From contig CAZGTD010000008.1 of NCBI GenBank assembly GCA_964528425.1, positions 7,236-71,235 of the forward strand: DNA of 64,000 bases. The letters are read 5' to 3'. The notes below the pieces were generated by a model that was given only the letters and a program-made list of their open reading frames with translations, ran no database searches and was not told the DNA's origin. The translations under genes were made by a program, and so were the position numbers. Positions 7,910 through 17,800 of this stretch are shown here, piece after piece (within the stretch, counting starts at the first letter, position 1; every line of letters starts with the position of its first letter). Source of the DNA: UBA3263 sp964528425. GTDB lineage: Bacteria > Bacteroidota > Bacteroidia > Bacteroidales > Muribaculaceae.

Positions 7910-9151
7910 TTAGTTTTTTACTTCGGTAATAAACGAATCTTTGAAGCCGAGGAAATACAGAACGCCGTCAAGCCCGATGGTCGATAGCGACTGCTCGGCT
8001 GTGGCCTTAACCTTTGGCTTGGCATGGAAAGCTATTCCAAGGCCGGCGGTGGCGAGCATGGGCAAATCGTTAGCTCCGTCGCCAACGGCAATAGTTTGCG
8101 CGATATTGACGTTTTCTACCTGCGCGAGCAACCGAAGCAGCTCGGCTTTGCGCCTGCCGTCAACAACCTCGCCGACATAGCGGCCGGTCAGATGCCCCGT
8201 AGAGTCCACTTCAAGTTCATTGGCATAAACATAGTCAAACCCGAACCGACGGCGCAAATATTCTCCGAAATATGTAAATCCGCCCGAAAGAATTGCGGTT
8301 TTATATCCGGCGCGCTTCAAAACAGTCATCATGCGCTCCAGTCCCTCGGTAAAAGGCAGATGCTCGGCAATATCCTGCATAACGCTAACGTCAAGTCCCT
8401 TCAACAACGCCACTCGCTCGGTAAAACTTTCAATAAAGTCGATTTCGCCACGCATTGCTCGCTCGGTAATGGCCTTGACCTGATCGCCGACACCGGCACG
8501 CATGGCCAGTTCGTCGATAACCTCGGTTTCAATCAGCGTTGAATCCATATCGAAGCATATCAGGCGACGGGTGCGACGGAAAACGTTATCCTCCTGGAAA
8601 GAGATGTCAACATCATTTTTCGACGCTATTTCCAAGAAACGGCGTCCGAGCATGGTGCGGTCGGCCGGATTGCCGCGAACGGCCATTTCAATGCAGGTTT
8701 TCGACAATGGGTCGCGGCTATCGGCCTTCAGCGAAATGCGGCCGGTCAGACGCTTGATATTTTCAATGTTGAGGCCTTCGGCAGCAACTTCGGCAGTAAG
8801 CCGGGCTATATGTTCGGCCGTCAGACGCCGCCCGAGCATGGTAATAATCCAGCGGCTCTTGCCTTGCATGCCCACCCACTTTTCGTAGTCGTCGGCGCGT
8901 GTAGGCGTAAACCGAATGTTCAGGTTCAGTTCCGATGCTTTGAAAAGCATTTCTTTCAATATGTTGCCCGACGATTCGGAATCGGTTTTAATCAGAATTC
9001 CGAGCGACAGATAATGGTGGATAGTGCTCTGGCCGATATCCAGAATGGAAGCATCGTGGCGCCCCAGAATGCCTGTCAGCGCCGAAGTCAGCCCCGGGCG
9101 GTCAACACCGGTAATGTTTATGAGTATGAGTTCGGTTTCTTTCTGATTCAT
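7910..9151 (-). CDS. serB: Phosphoserine phosphatase with N-terminal ACT domains
   Basis: Hydrolyses phosphoserine to serine, the last step of serine biosynthesis. The 413-aa protein has two parts. Residues 1-190 form ACT-type regulatory domains (NITGVDRPGLTSALTGIL at the start), as in long SerB proteins of actinobacteria and Bacteroidetes. Residues 195-413 are the HAD phosphatase with the nucleophile motif DMDSTLIETE, motif II LSGGFTYF and motif IV VGDGANDLPML. Its ATG overlaps the upstream kinase stop by four bases. Confidence 0.95.
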   Translation of the reverse strand: MNQKETELILINITGVDRPGLTSALTGILGRHDASILDIGQSTIHHYLSLGILIKTDSESSGNILKEMLFKASELNLNIRFTPTRADDYEKWVGMQGKSRWIITMLGRRLTAEHIARLTAEVAAEGLNIENIKRLTGRISLKADSRDPLSKTCIEMAVRGNPADRTMLGRRFLEIASKNDVDISFQEDNVFRRTRRLICFDMDSTLIETEVIDELAMRAGVGDQVKAITERAMRGEIDFIESFTERVALLKGLDVSVMQDIAEHLPFTEGLERMMTVLKRAGYKTAILSGGFTYFGEYLRRRFGFDYVYANELEVDSTGHLTGRYVGEVVDGRRKAELLRLLAQVENVNIAQTIAVGDGANDLPMLATAGLGIAFHAKPKVKATAEQSLSTIGLDGVLYFLGFKDSFITEVKN

Positions 9152-9948
9152 TTTGATGTGTGATACTCTATTAGTCCGGGCATCGGACGTTCCTGAATTG
9201 AATCGACGGTAAATCCGCGCAGGGCAGCCGCCGCGATTACCCGCGGAGACATTGCCTTGGCAACCCCGCCGACAATGCGAATGCGCTGCGTGAGCTTATA
9301 GTAATTGCTCAAAGCACCGAAAAGCGAATCGAGCTCGGCATCGATAAGGTCGGTCAGATGCTCCTGGTGAGTCAATATAAAAGGCACCATTGAAGCTAAA
9401 AAGGCATTCGCTCCGGGCTGGCGGTAGACACGTTCAAGCACTGCGGCATAGTCCATGCCGAGGAAACGCTCCAGCTCCGGGCGAAGCCGGCCGGTTCGGA
9501 AGGCCAGACGCACCATTCGTTTACCAAATGCCGCGCCGCTTCCTTCGTCGCCGAGAATATAGCCCATAGGGGGCATATTCTTAGTTAACGATTCGCCATT
9601 ATAGAGCGCCGAGTTGCTGCCGGTGCCCATAATCAGGGCCAAGCCCGGCTCGTGACCGAACAGGGCGCGGGCTGCGCCAAGCATATCTGAATTCACTTCA
9701 ACGCAGCAACCTTTCGGAAAGGCCGACGCTACCTTATAGCACACATCGGAGCTGACGCAGCCGGCACCGTAGTAGTAGATCATCTCCGGCTTCCGGTCGC
9801 CAAGCGCACTGGCAAAGGCCTCGCTGAGCTGCTCCTGTGTCATCATCAGCGCGTTGACCCCGGGAGTTTCAAACGTCTGCACAGCTCCGTCGGCTTCAAC
9901 CGCGGCCCAGTGAACCTTCGTGCTTCCTGCGTCTGCTATAATTATCAT
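9148..9948 (-). CDS. BadF/BadG-type ATPase, N-acetylglucosamine kinase-like
   Basis: A 266-aa member of the ASKHA sugar-kinase superfamily. Phosphate-binding signatures are ADAGSTK at the N-terminus, MGTGSNS and GYILGDEGSGAAFG in the middle. The last is shared with eukaryotic and bacterial GlcNAc kinases of the BadF/BadG/BcrA/BcrD group. The gene starts 6 bp after the GH2 beta-galactosidase stop, so phosphorylation of GlcNAc released from glycans is a reasonable role, but the substrate is inferred from context. Cytoplasmic. Confidence 0.82.
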   Translation of the reverse strand: MIIIADAGSTKVHWAAVEADGAVQTFETPGVNALMMTQEQLSEAFASALGDRKPEMIYYYGAGCVSSDVCYKVASAFPKGCCVEVNSDMLGAARALFGHEPGLALIMGTGSNSALYNGESLTKNMPPMGYILGDEGSGAAFGKRMVRLAFRTGRLRPELERFLGMDYAAVLERVYRQPGANAFLASMVPFILTHQEHLTDLIDAELDSLFGALSNYYKLTQRIRIVGGVAKAMSPRVIAAAALRGFTVDSIQERPMPGLIEYHTSK

Positions 9949-9954
9949 AGTCGA

Positions 9955-12900
9955 TTAACGGAAAACGTGTTTATTGCCATTGAGAATATAAACTCCCGGA
10001 CGTCCCGGACGAGTCAGCTTGCGTCCCTGCAAGTCATAGAGCCCTTCAGGGCGCCGGATAGCATCGGCGCTGAGTTCAACTATCGACGACGAATCGCCAA
10101 CACGCACCGGCAGGTCGATAGCCTGGCCGATAATTTTCTGGTCATAGGCCCCCGGAATCGGTTCATCTACCTTATTGTAGATTATGCGGATAAAGTAGAG
10201 TCCGTCGGCAGTCGTGGCGGGAATTTTCACCTTCTTGGAGAAGTCCATCACCTTTGAATAGTTGCCTTCGACCTTATCGTATGAGCCGCCCGACGTAATA
10301 AGTCCTACGCGGCTTGAACTACCGAAAGATTCATGGTCGGTAAAGTTATTGAGGAAAGTAACAAAGCAGTGGCGCAAGTCGCTACGGCCGCTCTTCGGGT
10401 TGCCGTCGGTTTCGGCTTTGAGCAGAATTTCAATCTGGTCACCGGCCATGGCACACACATCGGCCGGAACGATTGAAAAGAACGAACCGGGCCGCTGAGT
10501 CCACGAATATTCAATATTTTTAGCGGCGCCCAGCGTAGAGATTGAACTTATGTAACCTTCTTCGGGGAATGAGCCAGACGGTCCGATATGGGCAAATGGA
10601 GGCAGAGTGCTTCCACCCTCCCCGGCAACGCTGACCGGAATATCGTACGCTATACCTTCAATAATATTCTGCTCATTCGGGCCCGACAGATTCTTCCAGG
10701 CGTTATGATAAATAAGGCGGATGCGGCCGGTCTTGCCGGCGGCTGTGGCGGGCACTTCAAAATCGGTCGAAAACTCTTTCATTGACTCATAGTTGGCCAG
10801 AATATCGTTCCACCCGGCAACTTTATTGTCGGTGCCTATAGTAGTTACATAGTTAAACCGTCCGGATCCGGCAAAGTCGGCATAAACAAATGCGCGGCAA
10901 TAGCGTGCGTCCTGATAGGTGGTCGTTTTCGACGCCGGGCCGAGCATGCGGTTGGTAACTTTAAGGGTAAATGCACTGCCGGGATTTACTTTGATGGTAT
11001 CGGCAACTAACTCATAAACCGCTGAGGGCGACGACTCATAGGTCTTACAATATTCCGTGGCCGCTCCAATAGCCTCGAAAGAACTTGCGTAGACGCCCTT
11101 GTTTTTCTCTTGCGAACCGTTTGGCCGGATATAAACGTCGCCCGGGTCGGTTGATGAAATCAGGTAGTCGAAATCGTAGACCAAACCGTCAACCGGACCG
11201 TTCGGGTCAATCTTTTCAGTCGGGCTGACAACAAAGCGGCACCGATACGCAACGGCCGACATTCCCGACGGCAATGTCGGATAGAGCAGATACGACCCGT
11301 TGGCCTTGTTATAAGCGCGTTTTTCGCCGGCCGAAAATTGTCCGTCGCGGTTTGAATCTACATAACATTCAACCGTTGCCGTTTCAGCAGCCGGGCCGGC
11401 AAGAGTCAGGAAAATATTGCCCATGACGGATGGTGCGAAAACCAAGCCCGACTCTATGCTGTTGAGCAGCTTATCGGGTGCCTTGTCTGCCTTAAAATTC
11501 AGCGGGTTCGCTATTTCCTTGGTTGAGGTAGCCGATGCTATATATGCAGCAGGATTTACGGTGCCTGAAATGGTCTGCTCAGCGGCATCTACCGCCGGAG
11601 TCATACGCAGCGAAAAATTATAGCGCTTATTGGGCTCGCAAATATACTCCTGCAGCGGGCCGGTTCCGGTTCCACAAGAAGCGTTGCCCAGGCCGCGATG
11701 GAATGCATCGATATGGACTATGGTTTCTTTCAGTTCATTGAGGTCATACATGTGGTCGGCATTCTCAAGGTCGAGGTCGCCATAGTGAACGGCCGAGAAC
11801 GACGGCAAACCATCGGCCTCGATGAGCAGCGAAGCTCCATCGCCGCTGAAACGCACATAGCGCAAATCCTGGCGTCCGCCCATGGTCTGGGGCTTCACGA
11901 ATGTTTCGGCCATATCGGTAACGGTTGTTGAATACACTCCGGCAACAACCCCGCAACGGCGGTCGGTATAGTTCGACCAAGGGCCCAGGGCATAGTATTC
12001 AACATCTTCAAGACCCGGAGCGAGACTGAAACTGAGGCCCAGACGCCGGGGCTCGGTTCCGAGCGAAAGGAATTCAGCTCCGAGGTCAAGCGTGCCGTCG
12101 GCAAACACTGTATAAGTTACTGCATAATTGGTCAGGCCGGTGCAGGTCTGGTTAGCCGTTATGGTAACCGAGCGTGCCCCGGATGCCGAGCCGCCGTGGT
12201 CATAGCGCAAAGCAAGCTGGTTGAATGAGCTAACAACGCTCTGATTGCCGGGGTCGCGGTCGTTTTCAATCCAGCGGTCGTTGGAATAGGCAGGGCCGGC
12301 CTGATTGGCAATAAATTCCTTGCCCTTAAAGTTCATTGAAAGCAAGCGGCCGTTAGCCCCGAAGCGGTAACAGAAATCAGGGCCCGAAACGGTTATGGGG
12401 CCGCTACCCTCAACCGTCAGCTCGGGCTGGAGGTTCGACACATCGTATCGGCCAAGCCCTGCGGGAGCCTGAACCTGTTTCTGATATTCGGCCATTACTG
12501 AACCTGCCGCAACCGCCGGACGCGCTTTCAGCGACACGAAGCGAAGAGTCAACAATCCCTCGCAACCCGGCTCAACCCGGCTGAGATCGTAGGGTATTTC
12601 AACCTGAACGCTCTCGCCCGGTGCGCATTCGAGCGAGCCCAGCGAGCCCGACTGTACCTGGCGGCCATCGCTCAGCAGCTCCCACCGCAGTTCAAAATCG
12701 CTTAACGGTAAGAAAGAATATGAATTCTGAATAGTGGCGGTTTTCTTCTTGCTATCGAATTTCTTAATTTTAATATGCTGGTAAGCTGCCTTTACTTCGG
12801 CGAGCTTGGCCGAAGGTTTGCGGTCGGGCGCGAGAATGCCGTTGCAAACGAAATTGCCCTGGTGCGGACCCGGATAGTCATAGCCGGTGGTGAAGCCTTT

Positions 12901-14763
12901 GGGATTGCCGGCAACCAGCTCCGACGGACGGTAGATTCCCTGGTCAATCCAGTCCCAGATGCAGCCGCCGATAGTACGTTTGGACTTATTTTCAATAAAA
13001 TTCCAATATTCGGGCAGATTACCGATTGCAGTTCCCATTGCATGGGCGTATTCGCAGATGAAGTGCGGAACATTTGCAAAGCGGCCGTCGGCGTCGTCGC
13101 TCTCGGCAGTATTCATGTTCGGATACATGCGCGAGGTCATGTCAGTATAGCAGTTTTCGAGGGTGGCGCCCTTTTTGGTCCAGGCCTTCTGGCCCTCATA
13201 GTGAATCATGCGCGGATCGAGGGCGCGCACGGCATCGTAGCAGGCGCGGAAATTCACCCCGCATGCGCTTTCATTACCAAGGCTCCAGAAAATCACGGCC
13301 GGATGGTTGCGGTCGCGGTGAACCATTCTCACCTCGCGGTCAACGAACGCTGCCTGCCACTCGGGCTTGTCGCTAAGCTCGGTATTTGAGTGGCATTCCA
13401 GGTCGGCCTCATCCATGGTATATAGGCCGAAGTGGTCGAACATGGCATACATTTTTGCCGCGTTCGGGTAATGGCTCGTACGGATGGTGTTGATATTGTT
13501 CTGCTTCATCAGCATCACATCGGTGAGCATCATATCGGTAGTAACCGAGCGGCCGCGCACCGGATCGGTGTCGGAGCGGTTAACGCCCTTAAACCACACC
13601 TGCTTGCCGTTGATATGCACGCGCGAGCCTACCTGACGGATGTCGCGAAAGCCATATTTGGTCGAAAAGGCCTCAAGCTCGCGGCCGGACGCGTCGGCCA
13701 GCGAAACAACAACAGTGTAGAGCGTAGGTTCTTCCGCGCTCCATAGCTGCAGGCCGCTGAGAGCGGTTGAGAATATCAGCGAATCGGCTTCGGCCCCGGC
13801 TTTGACATTGATGCTTTGGGCCGGCATTGCAGCTACCTGCTTGCCCGAGGGGTCAAGCAGCGAAACCGAGGCCTTGACGGTCTGAGCATCGGCCGAACGG
13901 TTAGCCAGAGCCATGCTCACTTTCAGTTCGCCGCTGCGGAAATCGGAGGCCAGGTCGAGAGTAGAGGTAATATAATGGTCGCGGATAAAGGTTGAAGGCA
14001 CGGCGGTCAGCGTAACGTCGCGATAGATGCCGCTCATGCGAAACATGTCCTGCGCCTCCAGATAAGAGCCATCGCTCCAACGGATAACCTGAACGGCCAG
14101 GGTATTTTCGCCGGAATTCAGCGCAGCGGTTATATCGAATTCGTGGTCATTGTTGGCACCCTGCGTATAGCCTATGTATTGTCCGTTGACCCAAACGAAG
14201 GCAGCGGAATAAATGCCGCCGAAGTTCAGGAGAACGCGCTTGTCTCGCCATGACGACGGGAGTGTAAACGTGCGCAGATAGCTGCCTACCGGATTTAAGT
14301 CATACCAGCGGCCGTTTTGCTGCGCACCGATTTTAGGCGGATTGGAATTGCCGAAGGGGGAACTGGTGTTGCAATATATCGGGGTTCCGTAGCCTTTCAT
14401 TTCCCAGTTGGAGGGCACCTCCATAATATCCCAGCCCGAGGCATCGAACCCGGTGGTCATAAAGTCCATAGGGCGCGAATCGGGGTCGGCGGCATAGTTG
14501 AAGCGCCAGTCGCCGTTAAGGCTCATGCGCAGTTCCGACTTGGGGTCGACCCACGGGGTAGCCATAAATTCGGCATCGGCCTTCAAGGCCTCAACGCTCG
14601 GATAAGGGCAATAGGTTGCATGGGGCTGCTGGCGATTTTCGCCAAACATCGACTCATTTTCCCAATAGTTCTCGGCGGTTAGCTCCCGGGCAGAAACCGC
14701 GCTTGCCGCAAGCGAAAAGCCTGCGGCAAGTAAAAAGAGTTTCTTTGACAATTCCTTAGTCAT
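9955..14763 (-). CDS. Secreted GH2 beta-galactosidase with C-terminal modules and sorting-like tail
   Basis: A 1602-aa LacZ-type enzyme with a signal peptide (residues 1-26, ending SAVSA). The GH2 sugar-binding, Ig-like and TIM-barrel domains run through about residue 690, followed by beta-sandwich and small-chain domains to about 1050. The acid/base is Glu498 in SLGNESACG and the nucleophile Glu571 in ICEYAHAMG. Beyond this is an extension of about 500 residues: three beta-rich modules (about 1095-1205, 1208-1390 and 1391-1555), the last two visibly alike and resembling GEVED-type domains. The tail from about 1558 has YDLQGRKL and GVYILNG, as in Bacteroidales C-terminal sorting-like domains. 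It probably removes terminal beta-galactose from host glycans at the cell surface or outside it. Confidence 0.93.
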   Translation of the reverse strand: MTKELSKKLFLLAAGFSLAASAVSARELTAENYWENESMFGENRQQPHATYCPYPSVEALKADAEFMATPWVDPKSELRMSLNGDWRFNYAADPDSRPMDFMTTGFDASGWDIMEVPSNWEMKGYGTPIYCNTSSPFGNSNPPKIGAQQNGRWYDLNPVGSYLRTFTLPSSWRDKRVLLNFGGIYSAAFVWVNGQYIGYTQGANNDHEFDITAALNSGENTLAVQVIRWSDGSYLEAQDMFRMSGIYRDVTLTAVPSTFIRDHYITSTLDLASDFRSGELKVSMALANRSADAQTVKASVSLLDPSGKQVAAMPAQSINVKAGAEADSLIFSTALSGLQLWSAEEPTLYTVVVSLADASGRELEAFSTKYGFRDIRQVGSRVHINGKQVWFKGVNRSDTDPVRGRSVTTDMMLTDVMLMKQNNINTIRTSHYPNAAKMYAMFDHFGLYTMDEADLECHSNTELSDKPEWQAAFVDREVRMVHRDRNHPAVIFWSLGNESACGVNFRACYDAVRALDPRMIHYEGQKAWTKKGATLENCYTDMTSRMYPNMNTAESDDADGRFANVPHFICEYAHAMGTAIGNLPEYWNFIENKSKRTIGGCIWDWIDQGIYRPSELVAGNPKGFTTGYDYPGPHQGNFVCNGILAPDRKPSAKLAEVKAAYQHIKIKKFDSKKKTATIQNSYSFLPLSDFELRWELLSDGRQVQSGSLGSLECAPGESVQVEIPYDLSRVEPGCEGLLTLRFVSLKARPAVAAGSVMAEYQKQVQAPAGLGRYDVSNLQPELTVEGSGPITVSGPDFCYRFGANGRLLSMNFKGKEFIANQAGPAYSNDRWIENDRDPGNQSVVSSFNQLALRYDHGGSASGARSVTITANQTCTGLTNYAVTYTVFADGTLDLGAEFLSLGTEPRRLGLSFSLAPGLEDVEYYALGPWSNYTDRRCGVVAGVYSTTVTDMAETFVKPQTMGGRQDLRYVRFSGDGASLLIEADGLPSFSAVHYGDLDLENADHMYDLNELKETIVHIDAFHRGLGNASCGTGTGPLQEYICEPNKRYNFSLRMTPAVDAAEQTISGTVNPAAYIASATSTKEIANPLNFKADKAPDKLLNSIESGLVFAPSVMGNIFLTLAGPAAETATVECYVDSNRDGQFSAGEKRAYNKANGSYLLYPTLPSGMSAVAYRCRFVVSPTEKIDPNGPVDGLVYDFDYLISSTDPGDVYIRPNGSQEKNKGVYASSFEAIGAATEYCKTYESSPSAVYELVADTIKVNPGSAFTLKVTNRMLGPASKTTTYQDARYCRAFVYADFAGSGRFNYVTTIGTDNKVAGWNDILANYESMKEFSTDFEVPATAAGKTGRIRLIYHNAWKNLSGPNEQNIIEGIAYDIPVSVAGEGGSTLPPFAHIGPSGSFPEEGYISSISTLGAAKNIEYSWTQRPGSFFSIVPADVCAMAGDQIEILLKAETDGNPKSGRSDLRHCFVTFLNNFTDHESFGSSSRVGLITSGGSYDKVEGNYSKVMDFSKKVKIPATTADGLYFIRIIYNKVDEPIPGAYDQKIIGQAIDLPVRVGDSSSIVELSADAIRRPEGLYDLQGRKLTRPGRPGVYILNGNKHVFR

Positions 14764-14772
14764 TTATTTGGT

Positions 14773-14803
14773 GGTAGCGGCGACTATGGCAGCCGCCGCT
14801 ACC
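14773..14803 (-). promoter_or_regulatory. Intercistronic hairpin between GH95 and GH2
   Basis: GGTAGCGGCG at 14773-14782 and CGCCGCTACC at 14794-14803 form a perfect 10-bp GC-rich stem with an 11-nt loop in the 48-bp gap between the GH95 stop and the GH2 start. No T-run follows on the minus strand (ACCAAATAAATG). A role in mRNA processing or partial termination is more likely than full termination. Confidence 0.6.
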
Positions 14804-14811
14804 GGGGTTGA

Positions 14812-17800
14812 TTACATAACGGTTTTGAGGGTTTCAACAGCGCCGGAAGCCTTGGTGGCCTTCACCAACACAACTCCGGCAGCTGCGGGAAGCTGCATTT
14901 CCGAGCCGTTAACGGCAGCAATCAGGCGGCCGGTAAGGTCATAAGCGGCAATCGAAACTGCGGCGGGGGCGATTACTCGGCCATTACTGACGCTAACGCC
15001 GGCCGACTTTACTTCAGGAGCCTCAACACCCGATTCCTGGTTAACGTTGGGGTTAGTATAGGCTTCGTCGTATTCAAAGTTGATGGTGTCGCCGGGCTTC
15101 AGGTCTTTGAAATCAACAGTTTTGGTACCGGTAACATTGTTGATGGTAACCAGCGGTTTGTCGACTTCAACACCGTTGAGATATACATGGAGGTGCAGAA
15201 TGTCGCTCTGGCCTACCTTAATGTCGCCGCCCTGGTTGGCAACGAGCGTGGCGGAGTTGACTTTGCCGTTTTTCCAGGTTGCGCTGTAGGTAACGTCGCC
15301 GGCAGCTTTCAGACCGTTAACTTCGCCTTTCTGCCAGGTAGAGGGAAGTGCGGGCAGCATGTAGATGCCGCCGTTGCGGCTCTGCAGCAGCATTTCGGCG
15401 ATACCGGAGCAGGCACCGAAGTTGCCGTCGATCTGGAAGGGAGAGTGAGAGTCAAACAGGTTGTTGTAGACGCCTGAACCGTTACGGTGGGTCGAGCAGA
15501 GGGCGTTGCGCAGAATCTTGCGGGCATGGTCGCCATCTTGAGCGCGGGCCCAGAGGTTAATCTTCCAGCCCATCGACCAACCGGTAGCGCCGTCGCCGCG
15601 CAGAATCATCGAGTTAACCGCGGGTTCAAACATCGGGTGTCCCGGTTCAATCTGGGTGTAGGGATAAAGAGCCATCAGGTGCGACATGTGGCGGTGACCG
15701 TTTTGGCCGGAAGTGTAGTTGCTAAACTTCCATTCACGCAGCAGAAGATCGCCGTTGTTGAGGTAGTTGTTGGCCCACTCGCCGTTATAAACTTCTGTTT
15801 TCAGACCGTTATCGAGATTATCGCAATAGTCCTGAACTTTGGCTCTGTCGGCAGCAGTCAAACCGCACAGGTCAAGACCGAGAACATCGATAGCCTTGAG
15901 GGTGTTGGTAAAGAGGTCAACAAGAATCTGCTGGGCGTGGGCGGTAGCATTCTGCGATTTACCATGCTCGGGCGAGTATTCATTGGGAGCTTCCCAAGTG
16001 CCGTCTTCACCCTTTACGAGGCGTTCCATCCAGAATTCGCAGCAGCTCCATATAGCGGGGAATGCATGGCGGAGGAACTCCTTGTCGAGAGTGTAGTCAT
16101 AGTGCTGGAACATGTGTGAGCAGCACCAGGCGTTGGCAATAGTATAGTTATGCATGAAATTGCCGGTACCGCCGAAAATGCTCGATTCAGTATAGAAAGT
16201 CCAGCCCTTGGTCTGACCTGAGTCGCGGGCAAATTCCTGCCAGAGGGGATGTTCGGTTGCCTGGCTGATGATATAGTTAAGCATCGGCAGGTGGAGTTCG
16301 CTCAGGTTGGTAGGTTCGGCAGGCCAGTAACACATCTGCAGGTTGATGTTGTTGTGGATATCGGCATTCCACGGAGCAATCTGGCCGCCGTAGGGGCGAT
16401 CAACGGTGAATCCGCTCCAGATGCCCTGAAGGTTGTTGGGCACGTCGATGCCACGGCTCGAACCGATGTGGAGGTAACGTCCATAGTGGAAATAGAGCTG
16501 TTCGAGGAAGCGGACATTGTTGTCGTCGGCATTGATATTGTCCTTGGTAGTATCCTGATAATAGTTGATGAGCTCGTCGGTGGGTTTATCGTTAACCGAA
16601 CCGGCAAGGTCAAAGTCAACGCGGTTGAACAGGGCCTGATAGTCGGTAACGTGGTCGGAATATACAGCATCCCAGCCCTTGGTGGCAGCCGTAGTGGCAA
16701 TAGTTTGAACCTTTTTGTTAAGCTGCGAGGTACCGGAAGTGAAACTCGGCGAATTCAGGTCATAGTCGGTAGCGGCGGCGATTACGATATAAATCTGATC
16801 GGCGCCTTTAACGGTAATGCCGCTGTCGTCGGCAGTCATGGTGCCGCCAACAGGCACAATCTTAACATATTGAGCAAACGAAACGGTTTCAAACTTACCG
16901 CCATAGGAAATGGTGCCGTCTGCTCCATATTCAATCGGGCGGTTAATGAAGTCGGCTTTCATGCCCGGAACTTCCGAGAATTTAACGTTGATTGCGCCGG
17001 GAGTTGAAGCGGTGAAAAGAGCGGCAACCACCTGGTCGGGATAAGAGGCGAGGAAATGACGCTCAAACTTTGTGCCGGCAGCGTTTTCGTAGCCAACATT
17101 GCTGGTAGCGTCGGTAAGGTCGAGATTGCGCCAATAGTTCTTAACGCCATTTTCTACATCCCAGCCGAAGCCTTCTTCATCGAGCGAGCGCACTTTAATA
17201 AGACCGAAGTTCTGGTAGCAACCATAGGGTGACTGTTTTTGCTCCTTGGTGCCGGTCCAGAGGGTCTTTTCGTTAACCGAAATTTCTTCTTCGAGCACAC
17301 CGCCAAGAACCGTTGCACCCAGCTGGCCGTTACCAACGGGCAGGCCGAGGTCCATCCACTTCTGGGCGTAGGAGTTCAGAGTGTAGGTAGAGGAGGTGCC
17401 CGGACGGGTGTACCAGAGGCTCAGCTTGTGCTCCGGACGATAGGTAGTGGAACCCTCATAGTAAAATTCGGCCGGGGGCACATCATCAAGCGATTTGAAT
17501 ATCAGAGCATTTCCTCTTTCATCTGCATTGGTAGGTTTATAAACGCCCAGTTCCTTATGCGGGGAATCCGCGCCCTGCCATAGATTAAAGCAACGCGAAG
17601 TTCCGTCGTTCAGCATGATTTCATGTGCGGGCCAATGAATATTGGAGGTAGTTTGAATCAATGAGTAGCCGGGGCCATAAGGTGTTGCCGAAGCATATAC
17701 GCGAGATTGCTGACCGGTGCCCTCCACAACCAGATATTCTCCCAGCTTGTTAACTATCTGGAAATTATTGCGGTTACCTACCAGCTTCCAAATTTTATTT

